From Bombus terrestris (lineage: Eukaryota; Arthropoda; Insecta; Hymenoptera; Apidae), in NCBI RefSeq assembly GCF_910591885.1, contig NW_025963555.1, positions 1,922,001 to 1,986,000 of the forward strand: DNA of 64,000 nucleotides. The letters are read 5' to 3'. A program made the position numbers and the translations under genes. Numbering within the stretch: position 1 is the stretch's first letter; each line of letters opens with the position of its first letter. This document shows positions 39,461 to 53,397 of this stretch, piece after piece. The notes under the pieces are model-generated. The model was not told the DNA's origin, did not search any database, and saw nothing but the letters and a program-made list of their open reading frames with translations.

Positions 39461-42325
39461 TTCGTGTTATTACCTAATTTTGTCAGACATTTCGGACATC
39501 ACATTGCACTGTAATATGAGGAAATAGTACTATTTATGTGAAACTATTCATAAACTGTAAACACTTGTCAGTAGGCAATAGGATAAAGACTTCCGGCTCC
39601 TCGGGCTGGTGCGAATATTTCAATGTCTGTATGTGCCAAACCGTTGGTTTGTGACACACCTTTACGCGTATCTCGCTCGCTGCGCTCGCTCGAAAACTAT
39701 AGCCTAACCTAAAACCAATCCATCTTGCGTTCATTATTCGATATGGTGGCGAGATATTTCGAATTTGCGAACGTGTCGGATCGGTTGTGAGGTTGGACAG
39801 GATTTTCACGAGCGAGCGGAGCGATCGAGCAACGATCACAATTTGCAAGCCATACACATACCTTATATTGCCTTGCATATATTTCGTGTTATTACCAAAT
39901 TTTGTCAGACATTTCGGACATCACATTGCACTGTACTATGTGGAAATAGTACTATTTATATGAAACTATTCATAAACTGTAAACATTTGTCAGTAGGCAA
40001 TAGGATAAAGACTTCCGGCTCCTCGGGCTGGTGCGAATAATTCAATGTCCGTATGTGCCAAACCGTTGGTTTGTGACACACCTTTACGCGTATCTCGCTC
40101 GCTGTGCTCGCTCGAAAACTATAGCCTGACCTAAAACCAATCCATCTTGCGTTCATTATTCGATATGGTGGCGACATATTTCGAATTTGCGAACGTGTCG
40201 GATCGGCTGTGAGGTTGGACAGGATTTTTACGAGCGAGCGGAGCGAGCGAGCAACAATCACAATTTGCAAGCCATACACATACCTTATATTGCCTTGCAT
40301 ATATTTCGTGTTATTACCTAATTTTGTCAGACATTTCGGACATCACATTGCACTGTACTATGTGGAAATAGTACTATTTATATGAAACTATTCATAAACT
40401 GTAAACATTTGTCAGTAGGCAATAGGATAAACACTTCCGGCTCCTCGGGCTGGTGCGAAAATTTCAATGTCCGTATGTGCCAAACCGTTGGCTTGTGACA
40501 CACCTTTACGCGTATCTCGCTCGCTGCGCTCGCTCGAAAACTATAGCCTAACCTAAAACCAATCCATCTTGCGTTCATTATTCGATATGGTGGCAACATA
40601 TTTCGAATTTGCGAACGTGTCGGATCGGTTGTGAGGTTGGACAGGATTTTTACGAGAGAGCGGAGCGAGCGAGCAACGATCACAATTTCCAAGCTATACA
40701 TATACCTTATATTGCCTTGCATATAATTCGTGTTATTACCTAATTTTGTCAGACATTTCGGACATCACATTGCACTGTACGGTGCGGAAATAGTACTATT
40801 TATATGAAACTATTCATAAACTGTAAACATTTGTCAGTAGGCAATAGGATAAAGACTTCCGCCTCCTCGGGCTGGTGCAAACATTTCAATGTCACCATGT
40901 GCCAAACCGTTGGATTGTGACACACCTCTCCGCGTCCCTCGCTCGCCATGCTCGCTCGAAAGCTGTAGCCCAACCGAAAACCAATCCCTCTTGCGTTAGT
41001 CATTCGACATGGAGGCGACTTATTTCAAATTTGCGAACGTGTCGGATCGGTTGTGAGGTTGGACAGGATTTTTACGAGAGAGCGGAGCGAGCGAGCAACG
41101 ATCACAATTTCCAAGCTATACATATACCTTATATTGCCTTGCATATAATTCGTGTTATTACCTAATTTTGTTAGACATTTCGGACATCACATTGCACTGT
41201 ACGATGTGGAAATAGTACTACTTATGTGAAACTATTCATAAACCGTAAACATTTGTCAGTAGGCAATAGGACAAAGACTTCCGGCTCCTCGGGCTGGTGC
41301 GAAAATTTCAATGTCCGTATGTGCCAAACCGTTGGTTTTTGACACACCTTTACTCGTATCTCGCTCGCTGCGCTCGCTCGAAAACCATAGCCTAACCTAA
41401 ATCCAATCCATCTTGCGTTCATTATTCGATATGGTGGCGACATATTTCAAATTTGGGAACGTATCGGATCGGATGTGAGGTTGGACTAAATTTTTACGAG
41501 CGAGCGGAGCGAGCGAGCAACGGTCACAATTTCCAAGCTATACATATACCTTATATTGCCTTGCATATAATTCGTGTTACTACCTTATTTTGTCAGCCAT
41601 TTCGGACATCACATTGCACTGTAATATGAGGAAATAGTACTATTTATGTGAAACTATTCATAAACTGTAAACACTTGTCAGTAGGCAATAGGATAAAGAC
41701 TTCCGGCTCCTCGGGCTGGTGCGAATATTTCAATGTCTGTATGTGCCAAACCGTTGGTTTGTGACACACCTTTACGCGTATCTCGCTCGCTGCGCTCGCT
41801 CGAAAACTATAGCCTAACCTAAAACCAATCCATCTTGCGTTCATTATTCGATATGGTGGCGAGATATTTCGAATTTGCGAACGTGTCGGATCGGTTGTGA
41901 GGTTGGACAGGATTTTCACGAGCGAGCGGAGCGATCGAGCAACGATCACAATTTGCAAGCCATACACATACCTTATATTGCCTTGCATATATTTCGTGTT
42001 ATTACCTAATTTTGTCAGACATTTCGGACATCACATTGCACTGTACTATGTGGAAATAGTACTATTTATATGAAACTATTCATAAACTGTAAACATTTGT
42101 CAGTAGGCAATAGGATAAAGACTTCCGGCTCCTCGGGCTGGTGCGAATAATTCAATGTCCGTATGTGCCAAACCGTTGGTTTGTGACACACCTTTACGCG
42201 TATCTCGCTCGCTGTGCTCGCTCGAAAACTATAGCCTAACCTAAAACCAATCCATCTTGCGTTCATTATTCGATATGGTGGCGACATATTTCGAATTTGC
42301 GAACGTGTCGGATCGGCTGTGAGGT
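39461..42325. repeat. Satellite block of A, C and D units with 2110-bp repeat
   Basis: Sequence 39488-40356 recurs at 41598-42466 with a shift of exactly five units (2110 bp). It carries the shared head GTAATATGAGG, GATTTTCACGAGCG, GGCGAGATATTTCG and TGGATCGGCTGTG-type marks. The stretch from about 35.3 to 36.6 kb also recurs here with a shift of 4641 bp (eleven units less one). Differences are small, such as CCTGACCTAAAACC at about 40125. Nothing except satellite is present. Confidence 0.8.
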
Positions 42326-44362
42326 TGGACAGGATTTTTACGAGCGAGCGGAGCGAGCGAGCAACGATCACAATTTGCAAGCCATACACATACCTTATAT
42401 TGCCTTGCATATATTTCGTGTTATTACCTAATTTTGTCAGACATTTCGGACATCACATTGCACTGTACGATGTGGAAATAGTACTACTTATGTGAAACTA
42501 TTCATAAACCGTAAACATTTGTCAGTAGGCAATAGGACAAAGACTTCCGTCTCCTCGGGCTGGTGCGAATATTTCAATGTCCGTATGTGCCAAACCGTTG
42601 ATTTTGACACACCTTTACGCGTATCTCGCTCGCTACGCTCGCTCGAAAGCCATAGCCTAACCTAAAACCAATCCATCTTGCGTTCATTATTCGATATGGT
42701 GGCGACATATTTCAAATTTGGGAACGTATCGGATCGGATGTGAGGTTGGACTAAATTTTTACGAGCGAGCGGAGCGAGCGAGCAACGGTCACAATTTCCA
42801 AGCTATACATATACCTTATATTGCCTTGCATATATTTCGTGTTACTACCTTATTTTGTCAGCCATTTCGGACATCACAGTGCACTGTAGTATGAGGAAAT
42901 AGTACTATTTATGTGAAACTATTCATAAACTGTAAACATTTGTCAGTAGGCAATAGGATAAAGACTTCCGGCTCCTCGGGCTGGTGCGAATATTTCAATG
43001 TCTGCATGTGCCAAACCGTTGGTTTGTGACACACCTTTACGCGTGTCTCGCTCGCTGCGCTCGCTCGAAAACTATAGCCTAACCTAAAACCAATCCAAAT
43101 TGCGTTCATTATTCGATATGGTGGCGACATATTTCGAATTTGCGAACGTGTCGGACCGGTTGTGAGGTTGGACAGGATTTTTACGAGAGAGCGGAGCGAG
43201 CGAGCAACGATCACAATTTCCAAGCTATACATATACCTTATATTGCCTTGCATATAATTCGTGTTATTACCTAATTTTGTAAGACATTTCGGACATCACA
43301 TTGCACTGTACGATGTGGAAATAGTACTACTTATGTGAAACTATTCATAAACCGTAAACATTTGTCAGTAGGCAATAGGACAAACACTTCCGGCTCCTCG
43401 GGCTGGTGCGAATATTTCAATGTCCGTATGTGCCAAACCGTTGGTTAGTGACACACCTTTACGCGTATCTGGCTCGCCGCGCTCGCTCGAAAATTATAGC
43501 CTAACCTAAAACCAATCCATCTTGCGTTCATTATTCGATATGGTGGCGACATATTTCGAATTTGCGAACGTGTCGGATCGGTTGTGAGGTTGGACAGGAT
43601 TTCTACGAGCGAGCGGAGGGAGCGAGCAACGAGCACAATTTGCAAGCCATACACATACCTTATATTGCCTTGCATATATTTCGTGTTATTACCTAATTTT
43701 GTCAGACATTTCGGACATCACATTGCACTGTACTATGTGGAAATAGTACTATTTATATGAAACTATTCATAAACTGTAAACATTTGTCAGTAGGCCGTAA
43801 GATAAAGACTTCCGGCTCCTCGGGCTGGTACAAATATTTCAATGTCCGTATGTGCCAAACCGTTGGTTTGTGACACACCTTTACGCGTATCTCGCTCGCT
43901 GCGCTCGCTCGAAAACTATAGCCTAACCTAAAACCAATCCAAATTGCGTTCATTATTCGATATGGTGGCGACACATTTCGAATTTGCGAACGTGTCGGAT
44001 CGGTTGTGAGGTTGGACAGGATTTTTACGAGAGAGCGGAGCGAGCGAGCAACGATCACAATTTCCTAGCTATACATATACCTTATATTGCCTTCCATATA
44101 ATTCGTGTTATTACCTAATTTTGTCAGACATTTCGGACATCACATTGCACTGTACGATGTGGAAATAGTACTACTTATGTGAAACTATTCATAAACCGTA
44201 AACATTTGTCAGTAGGCAATAGGATAAAGACTTCCGGCTCCTCGGGCTGGTGCGAATATTTCAATGTCCATATGTGCCAAACCGTTGGTTTGTGACACAC
44301 CTTTACGCGTATCTCGCTCGCTGCGCTCGCTCGAAAACTATAGCCTAACCTAAAACCAATCC
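42326..44362. repeat. 2037-bp block duplicated 16.4 kb away, copy 1
   Basis: This block matches 58769-60805 with a constant shift of 16,443 bp (39 units minus 15 bases). Shared rare marks: CTTCCGTCTCCTCGG (42546 and 58989), CATCACAGTGCACTG, GTCTGCATGTGCC, GGCGACACATTTCG, GATTTCTACGAGCG and TTTCCTAGCTATAC. The match starts after 42325 in the right foldback arm and ends at 44362, where this copy switches to CCTCTTGCGTTAGTC (type D). A patch at about 43794-43840 (AGGCCGTAAGAT, GGTACAAATATTTC) differs from the distant copy (AGGCAATAGGAT, GGTGCGAATAATTC). Confidence 0.9.
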
Positions 44363-45165
44363 CTCTTGCGTTAGTCATTCGACATGGAGGCGACTTATTT
44401 CAAATTTGCGAACGTGTCGGATCGGTTGTGAGGTTGGACAGGATTTTTACGAGAGAGCGGAGCGAGCGAGCAACGATCACAATTTCCAAGCTATACATAT
44501 ACCTTATATTGCCTTGCATATAATTCGTGTTATTACCTAATTTTGTTAGACATTTCGGACATCACATTGCACTGTACGATGTGGAAATAGTACTACTTAT
44601 GTGAAACTATTCATAAACCGTAAACATTTGTCAGTAGGCAATAGCACAAAGACTTCCGGCTCCTCGGGCTGGTGCGAAAATTTCAATGTCCGTATGTGCC
44701 AAACCGTTGGTTTTTGACACACCTTTACTCGTATCTCGCTCGCTGCGCTCGCTCGAAAACCATAGCCTAACCTAAATCCAATCCATCTTGCGTTCATTAT
44801 TCGATATGGTGGCAACATATTTCAAATTTGGGAACGTATCGGATCGGATGTGAGGTTGGACTAAATTTTTACGAGCAGGCGGAGCGAACGAGCAACGGTC
44901 ACAATTTCCAAGCCATACACATACCTTATATTGCCTTGCATATATTTCGTGTTACTACCTTATTTTGTCAGCCATTTCACACATCACATTGCACTGTAGT
45001 ATGAGGAAATAGTACTATTTATGTGAAACTATTCATAAACTGTAAACATTTGTCAGTAGGCAATAGGCTAAAGACTTCCGGCTTCTCGGGCTGGTGCGAA
45101 TATTTCAATGTCTGTATGTGCCAAACCGTTGGTTTGTGACACACCTTTACGCGTATCTCGCTCGC
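44363..45165. repeat. Chimeric satellite units before the 1265-bp doublet
   Basis: The unit starting near 44148 has an A/C-like left side and switches to type D at 44363 inside the left foldback arm (CCAATCC then CTCTTGCGTTAGTC). The following unit has a B-like head, and the next reads type A until 45165. No other sequence is present. Confidence 0.78.
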
Positions 45166-46430
45166 CATGCTCGCTCGAAAGCTGTAGCCCAACCGAAAAC
45201 CAATCCCTCTTGCGTTAGTCATTCGACATGGAGGCGACTTATTTCAAATTTGCGAACGTGTCGGATCGGTTGTGAGGTTGGACAGGATTTTTACGAGAGA
45301 GCGGAGCGAGCGAGCAACGATCACAATTTCCAAGCTATACATATACCTTATATTGCCTTGCACATAATTCGTGTTATTACCTAATTTTGTTAGACATTTC
45401 GGACATCACATTGCACTGTACGATGTGGAAATAGTACTACTTATGTGAAACTATTCATAAACAGTAAACATTTGTCAGTAGGCAATAGGACAAAGACTTC
45501 CGGCTCCTCGGGCTGGTGCGAATATTTCAATGTCCGTATGTGCCAAACCGTTGATTTTGACACACCTTTACGCGTATCTCGCTCGCTACGCTCGCTCGAA
45601 AACCATAGCCTAACCTAAATCCAATCCATCTTGCGTTCATTATTCGATATGGTGGCGACATATTTCAAATTTGGGAACGTATCGGATCGGATGTGAGGTT
45701 GGACTAAATTTTTACGAGCGAGCGGAGCGAGCGAGCAACGGTCACAATTTCCAAGCTATACATATACCTTATGTTGCCTTGCATATATTTCGTGTTACTA
45801 CCTTATTTTGTCAGCCATTTCGGACATCACATTGCACTGTAGTATGAGGAAATAGTACTATTTATGTGAAACTATTCATAAACTGTAAACACTTGTCAAT
45901 AGGCAACAGGATAAAGACTTCCGGCTCCTCGGGCTGGTGCGAATATTTCAATGTCTGTATGTGCCAAACCGTTGGTTTGTGACACACCTTTACGCGTATC
46001 TCGCTCGCTGCGCTCGCTCGAAAACTATAGCCTAACCTAAAACCAATCCATCTTGCGTTCATTATTCGATATGGTGGCAACATATTTCGAATTTGCGAAC
46101 GTGTCGGATCGGTTGTGTGGTTGGACAGGATTTTTACGAGCGAGCGGAGCGTTCGAGCAACGATCACAATTTGCAAGCCATACACATACCTTATATTGGC
46201 TTGCATATATTTCGTGTTATTACCTAATTTTGTCAGACATTTCGGACATCACATTGCACTGTACTATGTGGAAATAGTACTATTTATATGAAACTATTCA
46301 TAAACTGTAAACATTTGTCAGTAGGAAATAGGATAAAGACTTCCGGCTCCTCGGGCTGGTGCGAATAATTCAATGTCCGTATGTGCCAAACCGTTGGTTT
46401 GTGACACACCTTTACGCGTATCTCGCTCGC
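45166..46430. repeat. 1265-bp three-unit duplication, copy 1
   Basis: The block begins just after CTCGCTCGC in the left foldback arm, where a type A or C left part joins a type D right part (CATGCTCGCTCG, GTAGCCCAACCG). Copy 2 is 46431-47695. Rare marks appear once in each copy: ATAAACAGTAAAC, CCTTATGTTGCC, CACTTGTCAATAGGC, GAGCGTTCGAGC, TTATATTGGCTTGC and TCAGTAGGAAATAGG. I see no difference between copies in the parts compared, so this is among the youngest events in the window. Confidence 0.92.
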
Positions 46431-47695
46431 CATGCTCGCTCGAAAGCTGTAGCCCAACCGAAAACCAATCCCTCTTGCGTTAGTCATTCGACATGGAGGC
46501 GACTTATTTCAAATTTGCGAACGTGTCGGATCGGTTGTGAGGTTGGACAGGATTTTTACGAGAGAGCGGAGCGAGCGAGCAACGATCACAATTTCCAAGC
46601 TATACATATACCTTATATTGCCTTGCACATAATTCGTGTTATTACCTAATTTTGTTAGACATTTCGGACATCACATTGCACTGTACGATGTGGAAATAGT
46701 ACTACTTATGTGAAACTATTCATAAACAGTAAACATTTGTCAGTAGGCAATAGGACAAAGACTTCCGGCTCCTCGGGCTGGTGCGAATATTTCAATGTCC
46801 GTATGTGCCAAACCGTTGATTTTGACACACCTTTACGCGTATCTCGCTCGCTACGCTCGCTCGAAAACCATAGCCTAACCTAAATCCAATCCATCTTGCG
46901 TTCATTATTCGATATGGTGGCGACATATTTCAAATTTGGGAACGTATCGGATCGGATGTGAGGTTGGACTAAATTTTTACGAGCGAGCGGAGCGAGCGAG
47001 CAACGGTCACAATTTCCAAGCTATACATATACCTTATGTTGCCTTGCATATATTTCGTGTTACTACCTTATTTTGTCAGCCATTTCGGACATCACATTGC
47101 ACTGTAGTATGAGGAAATAGTACTATTTATGTGAAACTATTCATAAACTGTAAACACTTGTCAATAGGCAACAGGATAAAGACTTCCGGCTCCTCGGGCT
47201 GGTGCGAATATTTCAATGTCTGTATGTGCCAAACCGTTGGTTTGTGACACACCTTTACGCGTATCTCGCTCGCTGCGCTCGCTCGAAAACTATAGCCTAA
47301 CCTAAAACCAATCCATCTTGCGTTCATTATTCGATATGGTGGCAACATATTTCGAATTTGCGAACGTGTCGGATCGGTTGTGTGGTTGGACAGGATTTTT
47401 ACGAGCGAGCGGAGCGTTCGAGCAACGATCACAATTTGCAAGCCATACACATACCTTATATTGGCTTGCATATATTTCGTGTTATTACCTAATTTTGTCA
47501 GACATTTCGGACATCACATTGCACTGTACTATGTGGAAATAGTACTATTTATATGAAACTATTCATAAACTGTAAACATTTGTCAGTAGGAAATAGGATA
47601 AAGACTTCCGGCTCCTCGGGCTGGTGCGAATAATTCAATGTCCGTATGTGCCAAACCGTTGGTTTGTGACACACCTTTACGCGTATCTCGCTCGC
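46431..47695. repeat. 1265-bp three-unit duplication, copy 2
   Basis: This is the second copy of 45166-46430 with the same rare marks. It ends where the arm continues as CTGTGCTCGCTCG (type C) at about 47696 instead of CATGCTCGC. Both joints sit in the repetitive CTCGCTCGC word of the foldback arm, which fits unequal exchange at that word. Confidence 0.92.
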
Positions 47696-48521
47696 TGTGC
47701 TCGCTCGAAAACTATAGCCTAACCTAAAACCAATCCATCTTGCGTTCATTATTCGATATGGTGGCGACATATTTCGAATGTGCGAACGTGTCGGATCGGC
47801 TGTGAGGTTGGACAGGATTTTTACGAGCGAGCGGAGCGAGAGAGCAACGATCACAATTTGCAAGCCATACGCATACCTTATATTGCCTTGCATATATTTC
47901 GTGTTATTACCTAATTTTGTCAGACATTTCGGACATCACATTGCACTGTACTATGTGGAAATAGTACTATTTATATGAAACTATTCATAAACTGTAAACA
48001 TTTGTCAGTAGGCAATAGGATAAACACTTCCGGCTCCTCGGGCTGGTGCGAATATTTCAATGTCCGTATGTGCCAAACCGTTGGTTTGTGACACACCTTT
48101 ACGCGTATCTCGCTCGCTGCGCTCGCTCGAAAACTATAGCCTAACCTAAAACCAATCCATCTTGCGTTCATTATTCGATATGGTGGCAACATATTTCGAA
48201 TTTGCGAACGTGTCGGATCGGTTGTGAGGTTGGACAGGATTTTTACGAGAGAGCGGAGCGAGTGAGCAACGATCACAATTTCCAAGCTATACATATACCT
48301 TATATTGCCTTGCATATAATTCGTGTTATTACCTAATTTTGTCAGACATTTCGGACATCACATTGCACTGTACGGTGCGGAAATAGTACTATTTATATGA
48401 AACTATTCATAAACTGTAAACATTTGTCAGTAGGCAATAGGATAAAGACTTCCGGCTCCTCGGGCTGGTGCGAATATTTCAATGTCCGTATGTGCCAAAC
48501 CGTTGGTTTGTGACACACGAT
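47696..48521. repeat. Ordinary satellite units between duplications
   Basis: About two units of C-like type. The unit near 48355 has a type D head (GTACGGTGCGG) but a C-like body, so it is another head/body recombinant. Near 48520 it carries CACACGATTACGCG in place of CACACCTTTACGCG. No gene or inserted element is seen. Confidence 0.78.
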
Positions 48522-50630
48522 TACGCGTATCTCGCTCGCTGCGCTCGCTCGAAAACTATAGCCTAACCTAAAACCAATCCATCTTGCGTTCATTATTCGA
48601 TATGGTGGCAACATATTTCGAATTTGCGAACGTGTCGGATCGGTTGTGAGGTTGGACAGGATTTTTACGAGAGAGCGGAGCGAGCGAGCAACGATCACAA
48701 TTTCCAAGCTATACATATACCTTATATTGCCTTGCATATAATTCGTGTTATTACCTAATTTTGTTAGACATTTCGGACATCACATTGCACTGTACGATGT
48801 GGAAATAGTACTACTTATGTGAAACTATTCATAAACCGTAAACATTTGTCAGTAGGCAATAGGACAAAGACTTCCGGCTCCTCGGGCTGGTGCGAAAATT
48901 TCAATGTCCGTATGTGCCAAACCGTTGGTTTTTGACACACCTTTACGCGTATCTCGCTCGCTGCGCTCGCTCGAAAACTATAGCCTAACCTAAAACCAAT
49001 CCATCTTGCGTTCATTATTCGATATGGTGGCAACATATTTCGAATTTGCGAACGTGTCGGATCGGTTGTGAGGTTGGACAGGATTTTTACGAGCGAGCGG
49101 AGCGAGCGATCAACGATAACAATTTGCAAGCCATACACATACCTTATATCGCCTTGCATATATTTCGTGTTACTACCTTATTTTGTCAGCCATTTCGGAC
49201 ATCACATTGCACTGTAGTATGTGGAAATAGTACTATTTATGTGAAACTATTCATAAACTGTAAACATTTGTCAGTAGGCAATAGGATAAAGACTTCCGGC
49301 TCCTCGGGCTGGTGCGAATATTTCAATGTCCATATGTGCCAAACCGTTGGTTTGTGACACACCTTTACTCGTATCTCGCTCGCTGCGCTCGCTCAAAAGC
49401 TATCGCCTAACCTAAAACCAATCCATCTTGCGTTCATTATACGATATGGTGGCGACATATTTCGAATTTGCGAACGTATCGGAACGGTTGTGAGGTTGGA
49501 CTAGATTTTTACGAGCGAGCGGAGCGAGCGAGCAACGATCACAATTTCCAAGCTATACATATACCTTATATTGCCTTGCATATAATTCGTGTTATTACCT
49601 AATTTTTTCAGACATTTCGGACATCACATTGCACTGTACGATGTGGAAATAGTACTACTTATGTGAAGCTATTCATAAATCGTAAACATTTGTCAGTAGG
49701 CAATAGGACAAAGACTTCCGGCTCCTCGGGCTGGTGCGAATATTTCAATGTCCGTATGTGCCAAACCGTTGATTTTGACACACCTTTACGCGTATCTCGC
49801 TCGCTACGCTCGCTCGAAAACCATAGCCTAACCTAAATCCAATCCATCTTGCGTTCATTATTCGATATGGTGGCGACATATTTCAAATTTGGGAACGTAT
49901 CGGATCGGATGTGAGGTTGGACTAAATTTTTACGAGCGAGCGGAGCGAGCGAGCAACGGTCACAATTTCCAAGCTATACATATACCTTATATTGCCTTGC
50001 ATATATTTCGTGTTACTACCTTATTTTGTCAGCCATTTCGGACATCACATTGCACTGTAGTATGAGGAAATAGTACTATTTATGTGAAACTATTCATAAA
50101 CTGTAAACATTTGTCAGTAGGCAATAGGATAAAGACTTCCGGCTCCTCGGGCTGGTGCGAATATTTCAATGTCTGTATGTGTCAAACCGTTGGTTTGTGA
50201 CACACCTTTACGCGTATCTCGCTCGCTGCGCTCGCTCGAAAACTATAGCCTAACCTAAAACCAATCCATCTTGCGTTCATTATTCGATATGGTGGCGACA
50301 TATTTCGAATTTGCGAACGTGTCGGATCCGCTGTGAGGTTGGACAGGATTTTTACGAGCGAACGGAGCGAGCGAGCAACGATCACAATTTGCAAGCCATA
50401 CACATACCTTATATTGCCTTGCATATATTTCGTGTTATTACCTAATTTTGTCAGACATTTCGGACATCACATTGCACTGTACTATGTGGAAATAGTACTA
50501 TTTATATGAAACTATTCATAAACTGTAAACATTTGTCAGTAGGCAACAGGATAAACACTTCCGGCTCCTCGGGCTGGTGCGAAAATTTCAATGTCCGTAT
50601 GTGCCAAACCGTTAGTTTGTGACACACCTT
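48522..50630. repeat. 2109-bp five-unit repeat, copy 1
   Basis: Sequence 48522-50238 recurs at 50631-52347 with a 2109-bp shift (five units less one 1-bp deletion). Shared marks: GCGATCAACGATAAC, CTTATATCGCC, CTCAAAAGCTATCGCC, GTGAAGCTATTCATAAATCG, and GTATGTGTCAAACC. One difference is AATTTTTTCAG at about 49603 against AATTTTGTCAG in copy 2. The start lies just upstream of the foldback. Confidence 0.88.
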
Positions 50631-52347
50631 TACGCGTATCTCGCTCGCTGCGCTCGCTCGAAAACTATAGCCTAACCTAAAACCAATCCATCTTGCGTTC
50701 ATTATTCGATATGGTGGCAACATATTTCGAATTTGCGAACGTGTCGGATCGGTTGTGAGGTTGGACAGGATTTTTACGAGAGAGCGGAGCGAGCGAGCAA
50801 CGATCACAATTTCCAAGCTATACATATACCTTATATTGCCTTGCATATAATTCGTGTTATTACCTAATTTTGTTAGACATTTCGGACATCACATTGCACT
50901 GTACGATGTGGAAATAGTACTACTTATGTGAAACTATTCATAAACCGTAAACATTTGTCAGTAGGCAATAGGACAAAGACTTCCGGCTCCTCGGGCTGGT
51001 GCGAAAATTTCAATGTCCGTATGTGCCAAACCGTTGGTTTTTGACACACCTTTACGCGTATCTCGCTCGCTGCGCTCGCTCGAAAACTATAGCCTAACCT
51101 AAAACCAATCCATCTTGCGTTCATTATTCGATATGGTGGCAACATATTTCGAATTTGCGAACGTGTCGGATCGGTTGTGAGGTTGGACAGGATTTTTACG
51201 AGCGAGCGGAGCGAGCGATCAACGATAACAATTTGCAAGCCATACACATACCTTATATCGCCTTGCATATATTTCGTGTTACTACCTTATTTTGTCAGCC
51301 ATTTCGGACATCACATTGCACTGTAGTATGTGGAAATAGTACTATTTATGTGAAACTATTCATAAACTGTAAACATTTGTCAGTAGGCAATAGGATAAAG
51401 ACTTCCGGCTCCTCGGGCTGGTGCGAATATTTCAATGTCCATATGTGCCAAACCGTTGGTTTGTGACACACCTTTACTCGTATCTCGCTCGCTGCGCTCG
51501 CTCAAAAGCTATCGCCTAACCTAAAACCAATCCATCTTGCGTTCATTATACGATATGGTGGCGACATATTTCGAATTTGCGAACGTATCGGAACGGTTGT
51601 GAGGTTGGACTAGATTTTTACGAGCGAGCGGAGCGAGCGAGCAACGATCACAATTTCCAAGCTATACATATACCTTATATTGCCTTGCATATAATTCGTG
51701 TTATTACCTAATTTTGTCAGACATTTCGGACATCACATTGCACTGTACGATGTGGAAATAGTACTACTTATGTGAAGCTATTCATAAATCGTAAACATTT
51801 GTCAGTAGGCAATAGGACAAAGACTTCCGGCTCCTCGGGCTGGTGCGAATATTTCAATGTCCGTATGTGCCAAACCGTTGATTTTGACACACCTTTACGC
51901 GTATCTCGCTCGCTACGCTCGCTCGAAAACCATAGCCTAACCTAAATCCAATCCATCTTGCGTTCATTATTCGATATGGTGGCGACATATTTCAAATTTG
52001 GGAACGTATCGGATCGGATGTGAGGTTGGACTAAATTTTTACGAGCGAGCGGAGCGAGCGAGCAACGGTCACAATTTCCAAGCTATACATATACCTTATA
52101 TTGCCTTGCATATATTTCGTGTTACTACCTTATTTTGTCAGCCATTTCGGACATCACATTGCACTGTAGTATGAGGAAATAGTACTATTTATGTGAAACT
52201 ATTCATAAACTGTAAACATTTGTCAGTAGGCAATAGGATAAAGACTTCCGGCTCCTCGGGCTGGTGCGAATATTTCAATGTCTGTATGTGTCAAACCGTT
52301 GGTTTGTGACACACCTTTACGCGTATCTCGCTCGCTGCGCTCGCTCA
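50631..52347. repeat. 2109-bp five-unit repeat, copy 2 (incomplete)
   Basis: This is the second copy of 48522-50238. Homology stops at about 52347, at the end of the outer left foldback arm, where CTCACAAGCTATCGCC replaces CTCGAAAACTATAGCC. Confidence 0.88.
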
Positions 52348-52975
52348 CAAGCTATCGCCTAACCTAAAACCAATCCATCTTGCGTTCATTATACGATATG
52401 GTGGCGACATATTTCGAATTTGCGAACGTATCGGAACGGTTGTGAGGTTGGACTAGATTTTTACGAGCGGGCGGAGCGAGCGAGCAACGATCACAATTTC
52501 CAAGCTATACATATACCTTATATTGCCTTGCATATATTTCGTGTTACTACCTTATTTTGTCAGCCATTTCGGACATCACATTGCACTGTAGTATGTGGAA
52601 ATAGTACTATTTATGTGAAACTATTCATAAACTGTAAACATTTGTCAGTAGGCAATAGGATAAAGACTTCCGGCTCCTCGGGCTGGTGCGAATATTTCAA
52701 TGTCCATATGTGCCAAACCGTTGGTTTGTGACACACCTTTACTCGTATCTCGCTCGCTGCGCTCGCTCACAAGCTATCGCCTAACCTAAAACCAATCCAT
52801 CTTGCGTTCATTATACGATATGGTGGCGACATATTTCGAATTTGCGAACGTATCGGAACGGTTGTGAGGTTGGACTAGATTTTTACGAGCGAGCGGAGCG
52901 AGCGAGCAACGATCACAATTTGCAAGCCATACACATACCTTATATTGCCTTGCATATATTTCGTGTTATTACCTA
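52348..52975. repeat. Satellite units with CTCACAAGC arm variant
   Basis: These units carry CTCACAAGCTATCGCC at the inner edge of the left arm (near 52345, 52767 and again near 54869) and GAGCGGGCGGAGC in the right arm (near 52466 and 54992). The shared variants mark a short local lineage that links this block with 54.8-55.1 kb. Confidence 0.75.
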
Positions 52976-53397
52976 ATTTTGTCAGACATTTCGGACATCA
53001 CATTGCACTGTACTATGTGGAAATAGTACTATTTATATGAAACTATTCATAAACTGTAAACATTTGTCAGTAGGCAATAGGATAAACACTTCCGGCTCCT
53101 CGGGCTGGTGCGAATATTTCAATGTCCGTATGTGCCAAACCGTTGGTTTGTGACACACCTTTACGCGTATCTCGCTCGCTGCGCTCGCTCGAAAACTATA
53201 GCCTAACCTAATACCAATCCATCTTGCGTTCATTATTCGATATGGTGGCAACATATTTCGAATTTGCGAACGTGTCGGATCGGTTGTGTGGTTGGACAGG
53301 ATTTTTACGAGAGAGGGGAGCGAGTGAGCAACGATCACAATTTCCAAGCTATACATATACCTTATATTGCCTTGCATATAATTCGTGTTATTACCTA
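52976..53397. repeat. Single-unit 422-bp doublet, copy 1
   Basis: This unit and the next (53398-53811) share the otherwise rare CCTAATACCAATCC and GAGAGGGGAGCGAGTGAGC, so one was copied from the other. Copy 1 reads GGTTGTGTGGTTGG in the right arm. Confidence 0.87.
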
